Below are positions 33,954 to 47,681 of a stretch of DNA of 64,000 bases, piece after piece. Position 1 is the stretch's first letter. Each line of letters opens with the position of its first letter. Source of the DNA: Mya arenaria (Eukaryota > Mollusca > Bivalvia > Myida > Myidae). The stretch is taken from assembly GCF_026914265.1 (NCBI RefSeq), contig NC_069125.1, positions 67,569,479 through 67,633,478 of the forward strand, read 5' to 3'. The notes under the pieces are model-generated. The model saw only the letters and a list, made by a program, of their open reading frames with translations, was not told the origin of the DNA and searched no databases. Both the position numbers and the translations under genes were made by a program.

Positions 33954-36900
33954 TCTTATCACGTGACATTGAAGGCAGTAAAATGTCATTACCGTAACGC
34001 CCGAAAGGCATTATGGGTGGGCGCTCGCACAAGAAAATTGTCGTCTGCACAGAACAAAAGTCATCTACCCTGTCACGCGCTCACTTCCGGTAACCCCAAC
34101 AGAGAGAAAAACTGACATTCATGCCTTTTATGGTAAAAGACAAATAAAACAATGCCCCCATGCTCTTTGCACAATTGCAATTAATTTTCTCTTTTCTAGA
34201 GGCTAATTGGATCGGGCCAGCACGATGGCAATAATGGGTTAGAGCCTGTCAGGACACGGGATTGTTTGTCAAGGGATTACGGGTAAACCTCCCTCGAATA
34301 CTTAGGGACCCCGTTGATTTACATAAGGAAATGTGCCGGTAATCCGACTTACAAACACTTAAACACATTACTGGTGTGGAATCGCTTAACTATAAGAATA
34401 TTGTTGTTTACAATTGCTGATAGTCAAATTGTTTTTATTGTTATTTCTTGCTTTGACTTTATGTGATAATGAAAAACAACCTTTGAACATGTTTTGTTCA
34501 CAATTGCCATAAATCTTGCTCTAAGCCACTTAACCACGGACAACCATAATCTATAATAATAAACTTTGCTTAAAACGTATTTATTTTTCGGGTTTTTGAA
34601 GATTTAAAGTTATTCTCACTTCTCATGTTTCAAGCATTTGATGCAACAAGTGATTTTATGACTATAATACCCTTATTCAGTTTAATGGATGATAGCAAGG
34701 AAATAGGCTGTGACGCTCTTTCGTTTCAGAAAGACATTTTCATTCATGAAAAAATAATTGTATACAGAAAAACACAGAACTCTTTATTTGTAAAGAATTT
34801 CTTCAAAAACAGGGTTTTTTTCAAATAGAAGGTATACAGAAGAAACTAGACTCAGATTCGTGTTCATTATATTAAAATCATAAAGAATCGTAAGATAACA
34901 ATATTTTAGACAAAATTTAAAACAAGTGATAAAACAGACATTAAACTGAACTTTACGACCATTTTATTGCAATTAAACGTTTGTATTTCATAATTAAAAT
35001 GTAAACATTGTTGTAATTACATATCGGTAAACAATAGGTCACAAAGCGGTATATCGCTGACACATCTGTGTCCCGGGGTCCCGAGGTCAGCCCCACCCAA
35101 GACTGCCACAGACGGTCAGAAACCTGAGTTTTACATTGTCACTGAGCAATCCAGGCCATCTAATACTGCTATCGATCGTGTCATAGATTTTTATATTTTA
35201 AAATTGTATATCAATTTGACATATTGGCTTTAATCTATGCAGTTAAGTTAAAGATGCACTCTTACTCCCAAATAAGATTCACCACAATTAATACAGAACA
35301 GAACAGAAGAACAGAACAGAAAATTTATTGTTAACTTGAACATATACAGTTCATCGTTGTTACAATAACATAAGACATGGCATGGCAATAGTTGATAAAT
35401 GCGAGAGTGCATTATACATATATAATACAATTGTTTTAATATACTATAGAGGTTGAATAAATATCGAAAACAATGGTTCTTATGAAGGATACCGAGTTCA
35501 ATTTGAAAGAAAGGTGCAGAAAACACGGTATTTCTACCTTATCAGACGATAGAAGAAAGTAAAATATTTAGCACTCACCAATCATTTAAAAAAGAATGCT
35601 TTTTTTTTATAATCTTGTTATCAGTAATTAATATGTTCCACGAATTCATTGTTTAGTAAGTATTTAAAGGTTTATCACTCAAAATATGTGTTTGTTATAC
35701 ATGTGTATGTATTGATTTTGAATAAGAGTGTCACTTTAAACTGATTATTTTACCTGTGTTTCAATTATTGAAAGTGAAGGTATACAAACTATTGAACTAT
35801 CATAATCTTATCAACGTCTAGTCCGCCAACATTCAATTATATGACTAAAGGACTCAAACGGATGCTTTTTAAAACTAAAATAATAAATAATACCAGGAAA
35901 CGCCAACATCAAAATGTAAAAAACTTTTGAATCACAGTAATAAAAAAGCCCTGATACGTTTACGCAAACCAGCAATCAAAGCTTCATTGTAGAATTCCTA
36001 TACAAACACCTGTTTTCGGTGTATTTTAATGCAAACAAAAAAAGTAGGAAAATATGATTTTCTCTGTTTCCTTTAGGTTACTCAACAATTGTAAGTACCC
36101 TTCTACCTCTACAAATACATTTACTATCTTTTGATGAAAATCTAAAGTCTAATGTACATGAAAAATAACATAACTCAATTTAATTATTCTCAGCACTTTT
36201 TTTCTATTTTTCAATGTCATTTGAGCGGGTCGTTTAACTAGCCATACACTGACTGTTTTGTGTTCTCAAGGGAGCATACTTATATTCGAACATATGTATA
36301 ATACCCCAGTCACTATGAGCACACATGATACATAATAATGTATTGCTCTTTACTCTCTGGACATACCACTATTACAATACACGTTTCTCAAAATGCCCCC
36401 AGTGCCATTCAGTTGCGTTTTGTTCCCACTTTACTCTTTAGTTAATACTTAATACAAATGGTCATTGGCATGCAGTATCGTTGTGGACACAATTATCAAA
36501 ACGGTAAATAACTTATTAACAACTAAATATTTGCCCTAAATGGTGCATGTGCTTGCACAGAAGAATTTAAAAATAATGAACAAGTGAATTAAAAAAAAAT
36601 GTATTGAATGTTTCGAAGGTTTAAGGTTGTGACTCATAAGACAGTTGTTAACATTGAAACACTTAAACAATCAATCATTTAAGGCCAATCAGATACGATA
36701 GGGTCCATAACGGGGATATAATAGTGTCATACAAGGGGTTACAGGATACAAGGTGTTCTCGTGTAGTTATCTGTGAAAATCATCTATTTAAATGATGTTA
36801 CTGGATTCATTAGTTTTGTTATCAATTGGCAACAAAATGCCGTAAAATTGCCATAGAATACAAACAAGAAGTAACATTGAAAAAAGGTGATTTATCTTAA

Positions 36901-38268
36901 ACGTATCTCAAGTGGTCAACGATTCAAAAACTAAATAATGAATCATAGAAACGCTTTAACAAACAATGGCTCATTTCAACTTTATTTAAAAACATTAAAG
37001 TAAATTCATACCACTAAACGTTGTTGCTTTCTAGATGTTTTCATTGCTATGGCTTTTATTCCTTTTGCGAAGATAAGAGTTACTTATTCGTGGCAAATTA
37101 TGTATTACAGTATATGCAATTATAGTCAGTGTTGGGCAAGCTACGATTAGGGGACTGATTGAGTAGTTCACGTTGCGGGTACAGTTTCTCATAGTTAACA
37201 GTGAAGTATCCGGCATTCCTGCCCGTCCCCCCTCGAGTGCCGGTCATCATTTCTCCATCTAGTCAGACGTCCAGTCTCCGGACACGATGACATGAACCGG
37301 GCCAAGATGACCACTGTTCAGATAAATTATTCACTGTAAGACGTCCAACGTATTTTTGTACAGCGTGAAATCAGCTTTTATGACAGTTTAATTCACCCTT
37401 TTACAATTAATTTGACAAAAAACAAGTGACATTATTCTCCAATTTCCATCAAATATGGTCATTTGGTCGGCTGTCAGCGGGAAGTGTCCTTCGCGGGCAT
37501 ACTTTGTGGGTATCAATATCATTGAACGATCACTTTCTAGTTACCACAGTTGATGAGGAAAGAATGATAATTGAATTAAAACAAATACTAGTTCATTGTG
37601 GTCAATTTATTTGTGCTTCGGACATTCAGAAGCGTACATGTGTATGCACTTCTTTTTTGACCAATGAGAATTGAAATATGTTCGAATGTTCGCCCTGTTT
37701 ATATGCAATTGCATGCTCTGACAATATTATACAAGCGTGCTATGAAATTGAAACAAATGGGAGTCCAGAGAACAAATCTAGAATATCATCCGCTTAACAT
37801 AATGCGCTAGCATTACAAATATCTTTTTTTGGTAACGTATTGCACAAAAATATGTCCTCGTTCGAACTAAGAAGATGCGATATAAAATTAAAATATTTGC
37901 ACGTCAGATATGTATATTAAGTCTGGAGCCGTATGGAACATTTGAACACTTTATGGCATCAATATCAAATGAGTCTGGGTTACATCAAAGCGAAACAGTA
38001 TGTTATACTTGATAGCACGTAGTAGAGGGTGCCAAGATTTTTACAAAGTTTTTCTATACGCAACGCATTGTAAACTTAGAATACAACCTATATTTTCAGC
38101 GAATGAAATTGCACATAGGCAATCATTAAGAACTAGGCGTTATCCTAAAAAAACAATTAACTTTTGCGGTTGTTTAAAGGTATTGCCACTTGTTCGATGC
38201 ACACTTCCTGCGTCACATTTTGCGTTGACATTGTGTCATCCAATGTGGTTGTATTCTTAGTCGGTTAA
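33954..38268. other. Intergenic AT-rich DNA between genes A and B
   Basis: No gene seen. At about 35289-35570 a minus-strand LINE 3' tail is suggested by repeated GAACAGAA units next to AAAATTTATTGTTAACTTGA. Open frames here are short and lack domains. Confidence 0.4.
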
Positions 38269-38361
38269 ATGACTTGAAGTAATATTTTAATGATTAAGAA
38301 AGGCTCGTTCGCTGCCCTTACTCAGCTCATTCTTAATCATTCAAATGTTACTTCATGTCAT
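38269..38361. repeat. 32-bp inverted repeat (hairpin)
   Basis: The left arm 38269-38300 (ATGACTTGAAGTAATATTTT...) pairs with the right arm 38330-38361 (...GTTACTTCATGTCAT) with about four mismatches around a 29-nt loop. The size and loop are compatible with a pre-miRNA-like hairpin or with a tiny foldback element. No expression evidence. Confidence 0.6.
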
Positions 38362-38999
38362 CTAAGTATTACATATTTAAGGTAATATTACAACGATTAA
38401 TCCTGATCCTATCATTCTGAATTGGTCTGCAAACTCCGCGTAGAGTTAATAACCCTTTCTGGCACGTGTAAAGGGGAATCAATGCGTTTTGGACTGGCTG
38501 ATGTTTTTTGTAAAAATGCATTTTTTTTGTACGACGAAATAATGTGTGACAAATCATAAGGAGTGTTTATTCTAAGATACTGACGGACGGAACCCTTCAA
38601 CAAATAGTAAATGGTATATGTTAGATACGCGATTCAAAAAGGGCTAAAGGGTAAAGTTATCCTAATATTTGAGAAATGAGTCCTTGTGGGCGTGAGGTTT
38701 TGTTGCTAGTTTTCTTATTTTTTATTGACTGTACCGGCGTAGGCTCACACCCCACTAAAACCAAAATATTGTGTTCATACTTTAGGTGTTATCGTGTCTG
38801 AATGTTTGGTATCAAAGAGTTAAATAGTTAAAAGTGTGTTCAGTTGCATTCCCGCGAAACAAAGAAGTGGTGCAAAAATATGAGCGAGTCCCTTTAAGTA
38901 GTCACATTAAATATGCAAGCACCGATGTATTCGCTATCACTGTAATGACGGAGGCCCGACACGTTAAAGCATGCTTTTCTCTGTGTTGTCCCATCGCTT

Positions 39000-40615
39000 C
39001 CTAGTCAATTAGCCCCAAGTCAAATAGCCCCCATTTTGGTCAAATAGCCCCCACTCAGATTTTAAATTTAGTCAAATAGCCCCCCAAAAACGCCCCCACT
39101 TTTAAGAAAAAAAAAATATATGTATGTATGCATACTTATGTTATTCCAAAACATTTTTAAGCCTTTAATTTTACAAAATGAAGTACAACAAACATTATTT
39201 GTATATCAATAAATCTGACAATTTAACCAAGTAAGAATAACAAACGTTTTAAATTATTTTTCGTATATCATAAAATTCCTTACATACTAACAGATGATGA
39301 CATTCTCATTTTCTAATTAATTGATTACTTTTTTAAGCATATACGACGGCAAATACGTGATACAGAACAGAACATTTGAATTGCATCAATATTTGTCTAT
39401 TGACATTGTCTTATGCTACAGGCTTAGTGAGGTGTACAATAACCAACAATTATATGCTGATCGCCATGAAACGCTTCCTAGTCAAATAGCCCCCAAGTTA
39501 AAAAGCCCCCAAGTCAAAAAGCCCCCATTTTGGGCAAATAGCCCCCGCTCACATTTTAAAATTGGTCAAATAGCCCCCAAAAAACGCCCCCTCTTTTTTT
39601 ATATGTATGTATGCATACTTTTGTTATTCCAAAACACTTTTTAACCTTTATTTTTTTTTAAAAGTGTAATTAATTAATTTAATTTTTGTCTTGGAAAGAG
39701 CAAATTTTTGGGTAATAATATCTGCAAACCAGTGCTAAAAGATTGCTGACAAAAGATCAGATTACAGATTTTCATATTTCCGTTCGAAAATTAACATTTT
39801 ATGGCTAAAACTGAAATGCTCAAAACATCAATTTTCGAACTTGAATATAAAAATCTGCCATCTATTTTTTGGTCAACATTCTTATATAACTGGTTTCCAT
39901 GCATTTTCGCAAAAATCGGCTCGGTCCAAAATTAAGGAACAACAAGAATATATAATTTAACTTTTTTTTAATTTTGAAATAATTTTCACATTATTCACAT
40001 CTTTTAAATACACATTTACAATGTACGGTAAAATGTATTATGCATTCTCATTGCACAATACAATATACATTAACATAGATGGAGAACGTATATCATATGT
40101 TAATACAAAGTAATAAGCAGCTGTCACTAATCTTCTGTTTCATTGTTTTGGGGACGGTGTGCACATATATAGAGGAAATCTTTTTTAGCAGGCCGGTGTC
40201 GGTCAGATCGCAAGATTTGTACATGTCCCATGCAGCGGACACACGTCCATGTATGGGCCTGTACGCTGCCTTCTATAGTAACGCTTGAAGCGTTGTTCTG
40301 AGACCAGGCGGATATATATACACATATCTTAAAAATATTACCACTTACCTTCAAATATACATTCAAATATCTTAAAAATATTACAACTTATATTCAAATA
40401 ATTTAAAAATATTACAACTTACCTTCAAATATATTTTAAAATTAAAAAAGAAGTGGGGGCTATTTGTCCAAAATGGGGGCATTTTGACCAAATTGGGGGC
40501 GTTTTGACCATTTTTTTCGCAGTGGGGGCTATTAGACCAAAAGTGTGGGGGCTATTTGACCAAAATGGGGGCTATTCGACTTGGGGGCTATTTGACTTGG
40601 GGGCTATTTGACCAG
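39000..40615 (-). mobile_element. AAATAGCCCCC element, copy 2 (composite)
   Basis: It has the same termini as the 195-2680 element but in reverse orientation: CCTAGTCAATTAGCCCC at 39000 and GGGGCTATTTGACCAGG ending at 40615. The 'CCTAGTCAAATAGCCCCC' end occurs twice, at 39000 and at 39477, so one terminus plus subterminal region is duplicated. The interior 39680-39930 and 40110-40330 are reverse-complement matches to 740-960 and 482-680 of copy 1. No intact transposase. Confidence 0.7.
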
Positions 40616-41009
40616 GTTCCCATGAAACACAGTGTTCGCATTCCACTCCATGCTGCCGACATGTAGGCCGCACCTCCTTCTCACAATCTACACATTCCAT
40701 TTTGCAACCGAACACTCGCAATTAATAAATACGACTTAAAAAGTGAATAAATCCAATATTTACTTAAAAAATTGTCAGCCAGCACCACATTCATGAACTC
40801 ATTTTTACATTGATGGTGTGAACCAACTTTAATCGTTCTTAAAATGATTATTGCACAATGTGATAATTTAGAAGCCCTATCTTCTCTAATTAATAAATCT
40901 TTAATATGTGCAAATTATTTTTAATATATTTAATTAATATATTTAATAACATATAATAATATATTTTAAAACATTTCAATTGTCAACATATGCTATGTAT
41001 TGAAATCAG

Positions 41010-41145
41010 TTTATAAAAAAATATTACAACTTAGCTTCAAATATAATTTCAAATAAAAAAAGGAGTGGGGGCTATTTGACCAAAATGGGGGCGTTTTGAC
41101 CAAAATGGAGGCGTTTTGACCAAATTGGGGGCGTTTTAACCACTG
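41010..41145. mobile_element. Solo terminus of the AAATAGCCCCC element
   Basis: It repeats the subterminal AATATTACAACTT then CAAATATA block and four inverted units of GGGGGC(T/G)(A/T)TTTGACC. No partner end is nearby. Confidence 0.65.
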
Positions 41146-42892
41146 TTCGAACTTGACATAGACGCTATGCAGGCAATATGTTGTAATATGCTCTCTGAAA
41201 ATGCTATCAAAAATGGAATTTGACGTGTTTAGATAGATTGTGCTTTTTTAATTTAATAATTTGTCCGTTTTGGGCGTCAAGATCTATATTTGAACTTGAG
41301 TCGGACTTAAAAAAGGTCTTATTTTCCATGTTTGATAGTCGAAATACATCGCCCACTAGGGTATCAACGAGTGTTCCTTTCATTTGTCCTAGAATTGATC
41401 AGGTGTTACCTGTTAAAACGAACTTGACTTAGAAATTAAACAGTATGTATATATGTTAAATGGTTGCGCAGCAGAAAATACAGATTTGAGTTTTTATAGG
41501 GTTTAATATACGAATAAGTGTTCTAATGAATTGTATCCAACACAATATGTGAAATATAATGCTTTTCATGGATATAATGTTATTTGATTTTAATAAGTTT
41601 TGGCAAACTGACCTTGATTAAAATTCAGTATATGACATCTTGCCAAGATGCTATTAAGTAAGGCACTCTGACCTAGTCGAAGGATAAAAAACTGACTTTT
41701 GTACATTTATAATTTCTTATTTCTTTCCTAGCAAACTAGGGTTTTGCTTGACATTATCTATGTTCGACCTTGACCTATATTACACGAGTAAGACAATGTT
41801 GAAGACTTGCGTCCGCTTTCTATGGCTGGACCTAAAGCACGACTGTTGTTAAATTGCATTAAAGAGGGTAATTCTTGTATGTTCAACTCCATTTCACGCC
41901 AATGTTGGCCGCCTCATTACCGAACCCAGCGACGTCAGTTCACATCTTGTTTAACACCGATGGCAATAATTGGAATGCCCATTTAATGATATTGAACACC
42001 CATTTGGACACTTGAAATGTGGCCACCCGATGTAACAATCATTGAAATATGTGACCAGCTTGACCCGTGCCACTTGAGGTCTCGCGCTGTAAAGTGATCT
42101 TTATATTTGACCAAAAGGGCAGTGGTTGTTTTGCATCTGTTTTTGATAAATCTACATTAATAGTTACTTTTGCTATATTCATGTTGTTAAAAAAGAGAAT
42201 TAGATGAGCAAGCTCGGAAGCTGTACTTTATACATTGATTAATTCGTTCTCGTTGTATTCCGTCTTATAGGTAGATTTACGGCATTCCACCTTTAATATG
42301 TAGCATGTTGTAGATTTCATCTAAATCGAGGTTAGGAGACAAGTGAACTATTGTATTTTTTTACTCTTTCTACAAGAGGTTATTTTTTTATCTATATGTT
42401 CTATTTTGACGTGTATAAAGACAATCGGTACCAGTTTTCGGGCAGCAATTCACATAGTATAACTATTCTAAAGAAATATGATGCAAATAAAATGTTTAGT
42501 TAAATGTACTTTCCCCTCCACCTAATACTTTATATCTTAGTTTTAAAGAGAATCGCCCCTATAATGTTGTTTTATTCTTTTGCCCTATGTATGAGGCTTG
42601 AATAGTTGACCAGCGGATTTCTGAAAAAACATCAATCCCCTAAATAGGACTTCAATAATAAATATTTGTAGAAAAAAACAACATAAATTAACTAAAGCAT
42701 GTTCGGTTGTAAATAAATTTTATTTTTTAAGCATCTAATCAAGGTTGTAAACATGTACTTTTTTTGGTGAAGCACAATTTCGTTTTCATCCTAACACGTT
42801 TGTAAGTATTGATAGCATGTTTTATGGGTTATAATACATACAATTGAAATATTTGTGTACACATATCTACAATTATATTTAACAATGTAATA
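41146..42892. other. Intergenic, no gene seen
   Basis: AT-rich DNA between the mobile elements and the 3' end of gene B. Confidence 0.45.
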
Positions 42893-42898
42893 TTTATT
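42893..42898 (-). terminator. Polyadenylation signal of gene B
   Basis: AATAAA on the minus strand about 95 nt after the stop codon of gene B. Confidence 0.5.
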
Positions 42899-42990
42899 TA
42901 CAAATGTACTATGTACATTTAATAAAATCTGTATTAATCTTTAACAATTCTCTCCACAAGCACATATTGAACATGACCGTCAATTTAAAG

Positions 42991-44589
42991 TCAATGAACG
43001 AACTCTGTATCGCTCCCATTGTCCATGGAGCTCATCCCCTCATCCATGGATGAATCGTGCAGGACGGACTTCATGAAACTGTCCATCTCCTCATCCTCAT
43101 TCACGCTGCACTGTTTTGTGAACACTGATCTTATGTAATCAGATATGTCCAAATTCTCCTCTCCACGCATGTGCGGCGTGACATCTACTTCCTTCCGCGC
43201 ATACGCACTGTGGACTCTTTGACTGTACTTCATGCTGTTCTCAACCCCCTGGCAGCAGCTCCCGATGCTGCTTCCGCTTGAACCACTGTAGAAACTGAAT
43301 TTTGATCCGGCGCTGCCAAGGTCACTGTCAATATCACTGGCCTCTTCTTCAGAAACCGTGTAATCCACAAGTTTGGGTGCTTCATGCATGCTTCCATGTT
43401 CTGTAAACAACGGCCTAGCTGTAATAGTATTTCTTCTGCAGGAAATAATTCCCAGGTCTGTGTCGTTGACCACAAAGGCGTTGTCAAAGTCGGAGGAAGA
43501 GGACGAGACTGATGACATATCGCTCATGTTGTTGTAAGATCTGCTGAGACATAGATTTTGGTCATAGCTTGGTGGGGAACACCCGCTCACACACTGGTCA
43601 GGCATAGAGTTCTTTTGAGCTGGAAGCGGTTTTAAGGGATGAAGACTGTCAACTGCACATACTGACCTGCTACTTGAAAGAAGTCTTCGTCGAGCCCTAA
43701 AAACCTTTGTTCTCTGCACTCTTGCTCTGGGCGTTGGTAGTTCAACGCCCTGAGTTTGCACTTGTCTCTCATGGTACACTCGGTCCCTTGAGCTCGGCTC
43801 TACATCAATAAATCCAAAATTTACTCTCTCTATTTTGTACATTTTATTAGGGTGTACATCTTTCCATAAACCTCTTGGCAAATGAGCTTGGTTTGTTCGC
43901 ATTCTGTTCTGCTTTGCCGGTTGCCTTGACTTTTCTCTGTTTGGTCTTCGATTTCTAGAGGCCTTGTCATGTCCTTCAGCATCTCGTTGAAGTCGTTCTT
44001 TCTTTGGTTTTGCTCGAGCCATAGCAGAAAAGAAGTGAACAATACCAGCAATTTTCGACTGATCGAGGATTGACCCCATATCCCCCAAACTGCTGTCACT
44101 CTCGGAACTGTTGCCGGATCCAACAGTGTGATCACCATTTCCATTCAACCTTTCTTTCTCTTTCTCTACGAAGTTTGCCAAAGAAACTAGTGTTTTCATG
44201 TACGTATCCTCTTCCTTTTCTACACGTGGTTTATTGTCAGATTTCTTTCTAATCATGTCCAGTTTCCTTGACGGGTATGAGTCCGTGTCGCTCCCGGTGA
44301 CCGTTGCCATAGGATCTACTCTTCTCATTGCCAATTTGTTTGGGCCACCGTGCCACGACTCGATCAGTTTTAGTATTCTCTGCTTGTATGGTACCATGGT
44401 CTCGCCATGCAGAGAAATTTCGAAAATGGCGAAAAGATGGCGATATTCCTTCCCTATTCCAGTTTTCTTAAGCACCATTTTGATGACGTCACTAACAGTT
44501 GTGTACTTCGTTGCTCCTTTGACGTATCGCGTGCCGCCTTCGACCCGCAGAGGAATGCCTCTGTCCTTCATGCCGTGAACTTCGGACAT
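42991..44589 (-). CDS. Gene B: RASSF9/10-like Ras-association domain protein, main exon (532 aa)
   Basis: The RA domain lies within residues about 10-95: YVKGATKYTTVSDVIKMVLK, then FAIFEISLHGETMVPYKQRI and a Trp, then LAMRRVD. It is clearly paralogous to gene A, including the LVDYTVSEEEASD motif and the C-terminal MDSFMKSVL then MDEGMSSM block. The middle is basic then Ser-rich, with no coiled coil seen. The Met chosen (44589) directly follows an acceptor (TTGATATTACAG|ATG); the open frame extends four codons further only by reading through that acceptor. The protein may gain ten residues from an upstream exon (47682-47711). It would act as a small-GTPase-linked scaffold by family analogy; the partner is unknown. 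Confidence 0.85.
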   Translation of the reverse strand: MSEVHGMKDRGIPLRVEGGTRYVKGATKYTTVSDVIKMVLKKTGIGKEYRHLFAIFEISLHGETMVPYKQRILKLIESWHGGPNKLAMRRVDPMATVTGSDTDSYPSRKLDMIRKKSDNKPRVEKEEDTYMKTLVSLANFVEKEKERLNGNGDHTVGSGNSSESDSSLGDMGSILDQSKIAGIVHFFSAMARAKPKKERLQRDAEGHDKASRNRRPNREKSRQPAKQNRMRTNQAHLPRGLWKDVHPNKMYKIERVNFGFIDVEPSSRDRVYHERQVQTQGVELPTPRARVQRTKVFRARRRLLSSSRSVCAVDSLHPLKPLPAQKNSMPDQCVSGCSPPSYDQNLCLSRSYNNMSDMSSVSSSSSDFDNAFVVNDTDLGIISCRRNTITARPLFTEHGSMHEAPKLVDYTVSEEEASDIDSDLGSAGSKFSFYSGSSGSSIGSCCQGVENSMKYSQRVHSAYARKEVDVTPHMRGEENLDISDYIRSVFTKQCSVNEDEEMDSFMKSVLHDSSMDEGMSSMDNGSDTEFVH

Positions 44590-47500
44590 CTGTAATATCA
44601 AAACAAGAATAGAATATTAAAGTTTCAAGATCAAACACCAATTTTTTCAGTAAGAGCACCAACAACAACAAAAGAACGTAATGTTGCAGATTTTTAAGAA
44701 AGCGTTTAATAATTAATGTTTGCACAAAGGATTTCAAACAATTTATATGCGTTACTACGGCAATCAATGAACGAAAGGTAGATGATCGATTTGAAATAAC
44801 ATTTATTATTTTTTGATTATTTACGTCGGCGATATTCAAACAGCATTCTCAATAATAATTGTTTTTGTCTGCTTGTGTTGGCGCCCCGACCAGTCATAAC
44901 CACTCGTCTAGGTCATTCATATTTCATGATTGTCTTGACAGATCGAATTATTGCTACTGCGGCGGAGACAGACAGAATACCCGCCCCACCACCGTGTTAT
45001 AAATGGCTGAATGTTGGGACAATTAATAGAGCCTAACCATTTATGTAAACTCTTCATATATTCTGAAATCGCTCACAAATATTTTATAATTTTTCATTTA
45101 AATTTGTTTGGCTTGTATTGTGATAAAAAAATAAAAAATAAATTATGTGAGTTTAATAGTATTAATAAGATTTAAAAAAAAACGGTTAAAAAAAATCATA
45201 CGTGAAGATAAAGAATGTAAAAATAAAGCATGTTGTATTCTAAATCACCATTTTATCATACTGAAGACGTAATGTAAACCATTACAAGAGCTAACCTTGT
45301 ACGTAAATTGCATCTACATGAGTATTAAGTTTCAATGAAATGATGTTAAAACTTACGCTTAAAACGACAATAATTCCAATCTGAAGACACTATCCCGAAT
45401 GCGTTTGCGTTTAACTTAAACTGACTTCAATTTCGACATGTTCAACTTTTTAAACAATGACTAGCTTCAATGATGACACAAATGAATTGCTACTGTTGAC
45501 ACTGCCCAATCGGGTGGCCTATGACAACCGGGCCTTCAAATTGTACGACGTAATGAATAATTGTCCCCCACAGGACATTGTTTAATTGATAATTTTGACT
45601 CCACTTCAAACGAAATCGTGCGATAAAAATCAGCTTAAGGTATTATAATGAACATGGACCGTCCATCTGGATTGAATTGAAATTACATCAAGAAGTTGTT
45701 TTTTGGGATACAGATTTTAATATGAGTAATTTTAATAACGTAGCATACCATAATTATAGTGTCGTTATCTTCTTATATAGTTTACCAACCTACTAAAATA
45801 ATAGTTAAGGGAGTTTTAACTGTATATTAATCATGCTTACGTAATATTGTACATGTGTTGGGCTGTAATTTTAAAACCCATCTACTTCCATTAACCATTC
45901 TCATTCATCAGAGGTTTGATATGATAAATCTGTGGTACGCCTAGCATCATCACTCTGGTGAACAAGAATGCCATTAACCAACTTCGATTTTTTTGCACGT
46001 TAAAAATGCGATCTATGAACGAAAAAAAATACGTTAGCACAAACCTATCAATCTCAATTATAAAAGCGACAAAAAGTTTCTGTTCAATAGGGTTTTTCGG
46101 GCACCAGATACTTCAATATCAAACACAAAATGCTCGGGAAAGGCTTACAACTAGGGACAGCTTTTGTGGTGTCGTTACAGACATTACGTACATTGTTCAG
46201 TTTTTAATTCAAACGTCAAGTCCATTTACTTCCGCCTGATGTATGAATAGACCATGCACCTTCCCGTACCAAGATTTGCTAATGTATCTTTACCGTACAG
46301 CGATTAGAATCTTGATTTAAAACGAGACTAAAGTCATTTATAACAAAGGACGCCAACTGATGCTTAGCAAGGAAAAAATATTTATACATTGGTTAAATAT
46401 TTGTCTATCAGCACCTGACCACTAGCCTTTAATCTATATAAATAAGTGTCAGCATCGATAGATCCGGTTTGGGATAAAATGCTACCTGTAAAGATGTGTT
46501 TTCGATTAAGGAAAAGTTAAACGCCGTTAAAAGGAATAAATGTAATCTACGTGACCCGTGACAATTGTAAATGTATGTTTTGACTATATGTCAAGTGGTT
46601 AAACATTATCAGTTAAAGATCGTGCCATGTTGTTCCATAGGCTATTTTGATACAGATATAGACAGAAATGGGCCATTATGAAAATAAACCTACTCTTTAA
46701 TTATTATTAGAAGTAAAACGAGTTAAAGAAAAACCTGTTTTACGTTTGTTTTTTAATTATACGCTTCATCAAAATATAATTTGCCAATGTTGATTTTTTG
46801 TTTATTTAAAAAAAAAACCCACACAAAACATTGAATTTAAAATAAAAAATACATTACATTAATATATTGCTATAACCAAAAAACTGTATGTTTAGACTAT
46901 CAATAGTATAATATGTAGTATTTCATAAGCGTTTAATTTTCTTATTGTCTTTACTTTAAAAATCACTGTATCGTATGTGATTATTAAAATGTACCATGGC
47001 GTAATAAGATTTTTATTTTGATAATTCATTAGTGTAACATATCTGCTTGAACATTCTGCAATCATAAATCTTTTTTAGCACGATTGATCAGTGTCACCGA
47101 GGTCACTATGACGTGTCCTGACGGGTGACATTCGGGTATACTCGGCATGGTTGCGGAAACGACCGGAAAAAAACTCCGTTATAGTCCACAACAAAAAGAG
47201 AGAAAAATAAGTATATGTTGACCTGAATAATTTTGTAAGTAAAGAATATGAAAAAATGATATATTAAAAATGAATATGATATTTATAGTAATAAACCTAT
47301 CCGCAACAAAAAAGTTTACAACTGTTTTAATGACGTCTAGAATTAGAAACAAACTAAATGAATTGTTAATACAACCAATAATGACATGTGATGACATTTA
47401 CATTCAATTATAAAACTATAAACACATCAATATCGTCGAAACTTTGTATACAATAATTCAACACATTCAATGATCATTCATTCCAACATTATTATTAATA

Positions 47501-47681
47501 TACGTTTTGTAATACCTACCATTTGTTTACATCCTTGTAGTATGTATACAGAATTGTCTTTTTGCGAAGATGTCGCTAGTCTCTAATTCTTCTGTTCAAA
47601 ACAAGTGAAAAGATTTCGCATGTTTTTTTGTTTTGTTTTTTAAAAAAACGTTAATTTAAAATTAGTAAAAGTTATACCAAC
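44590..47681 (-). other. Probable first intron of gene B
   Basis: It lies between the candidate donor at 47681 and the acceptor at 44590. AT-rich; no other gene seen. The 93-residue frame at 45958-46239 has no domain. Confidence 0.4.

Noticed and set aside
44590..44601. Extra four codons at the start of gene B (reading from TTG)
   Set aside because: They are the last bases of the intron (TTGATATTACAG), not coding.
45958..46239. 93-residue open frame in the gene B intron
   Set aside because: No domain, no splice sites in phase and no codon bias different from flanking AT-rich DNA.
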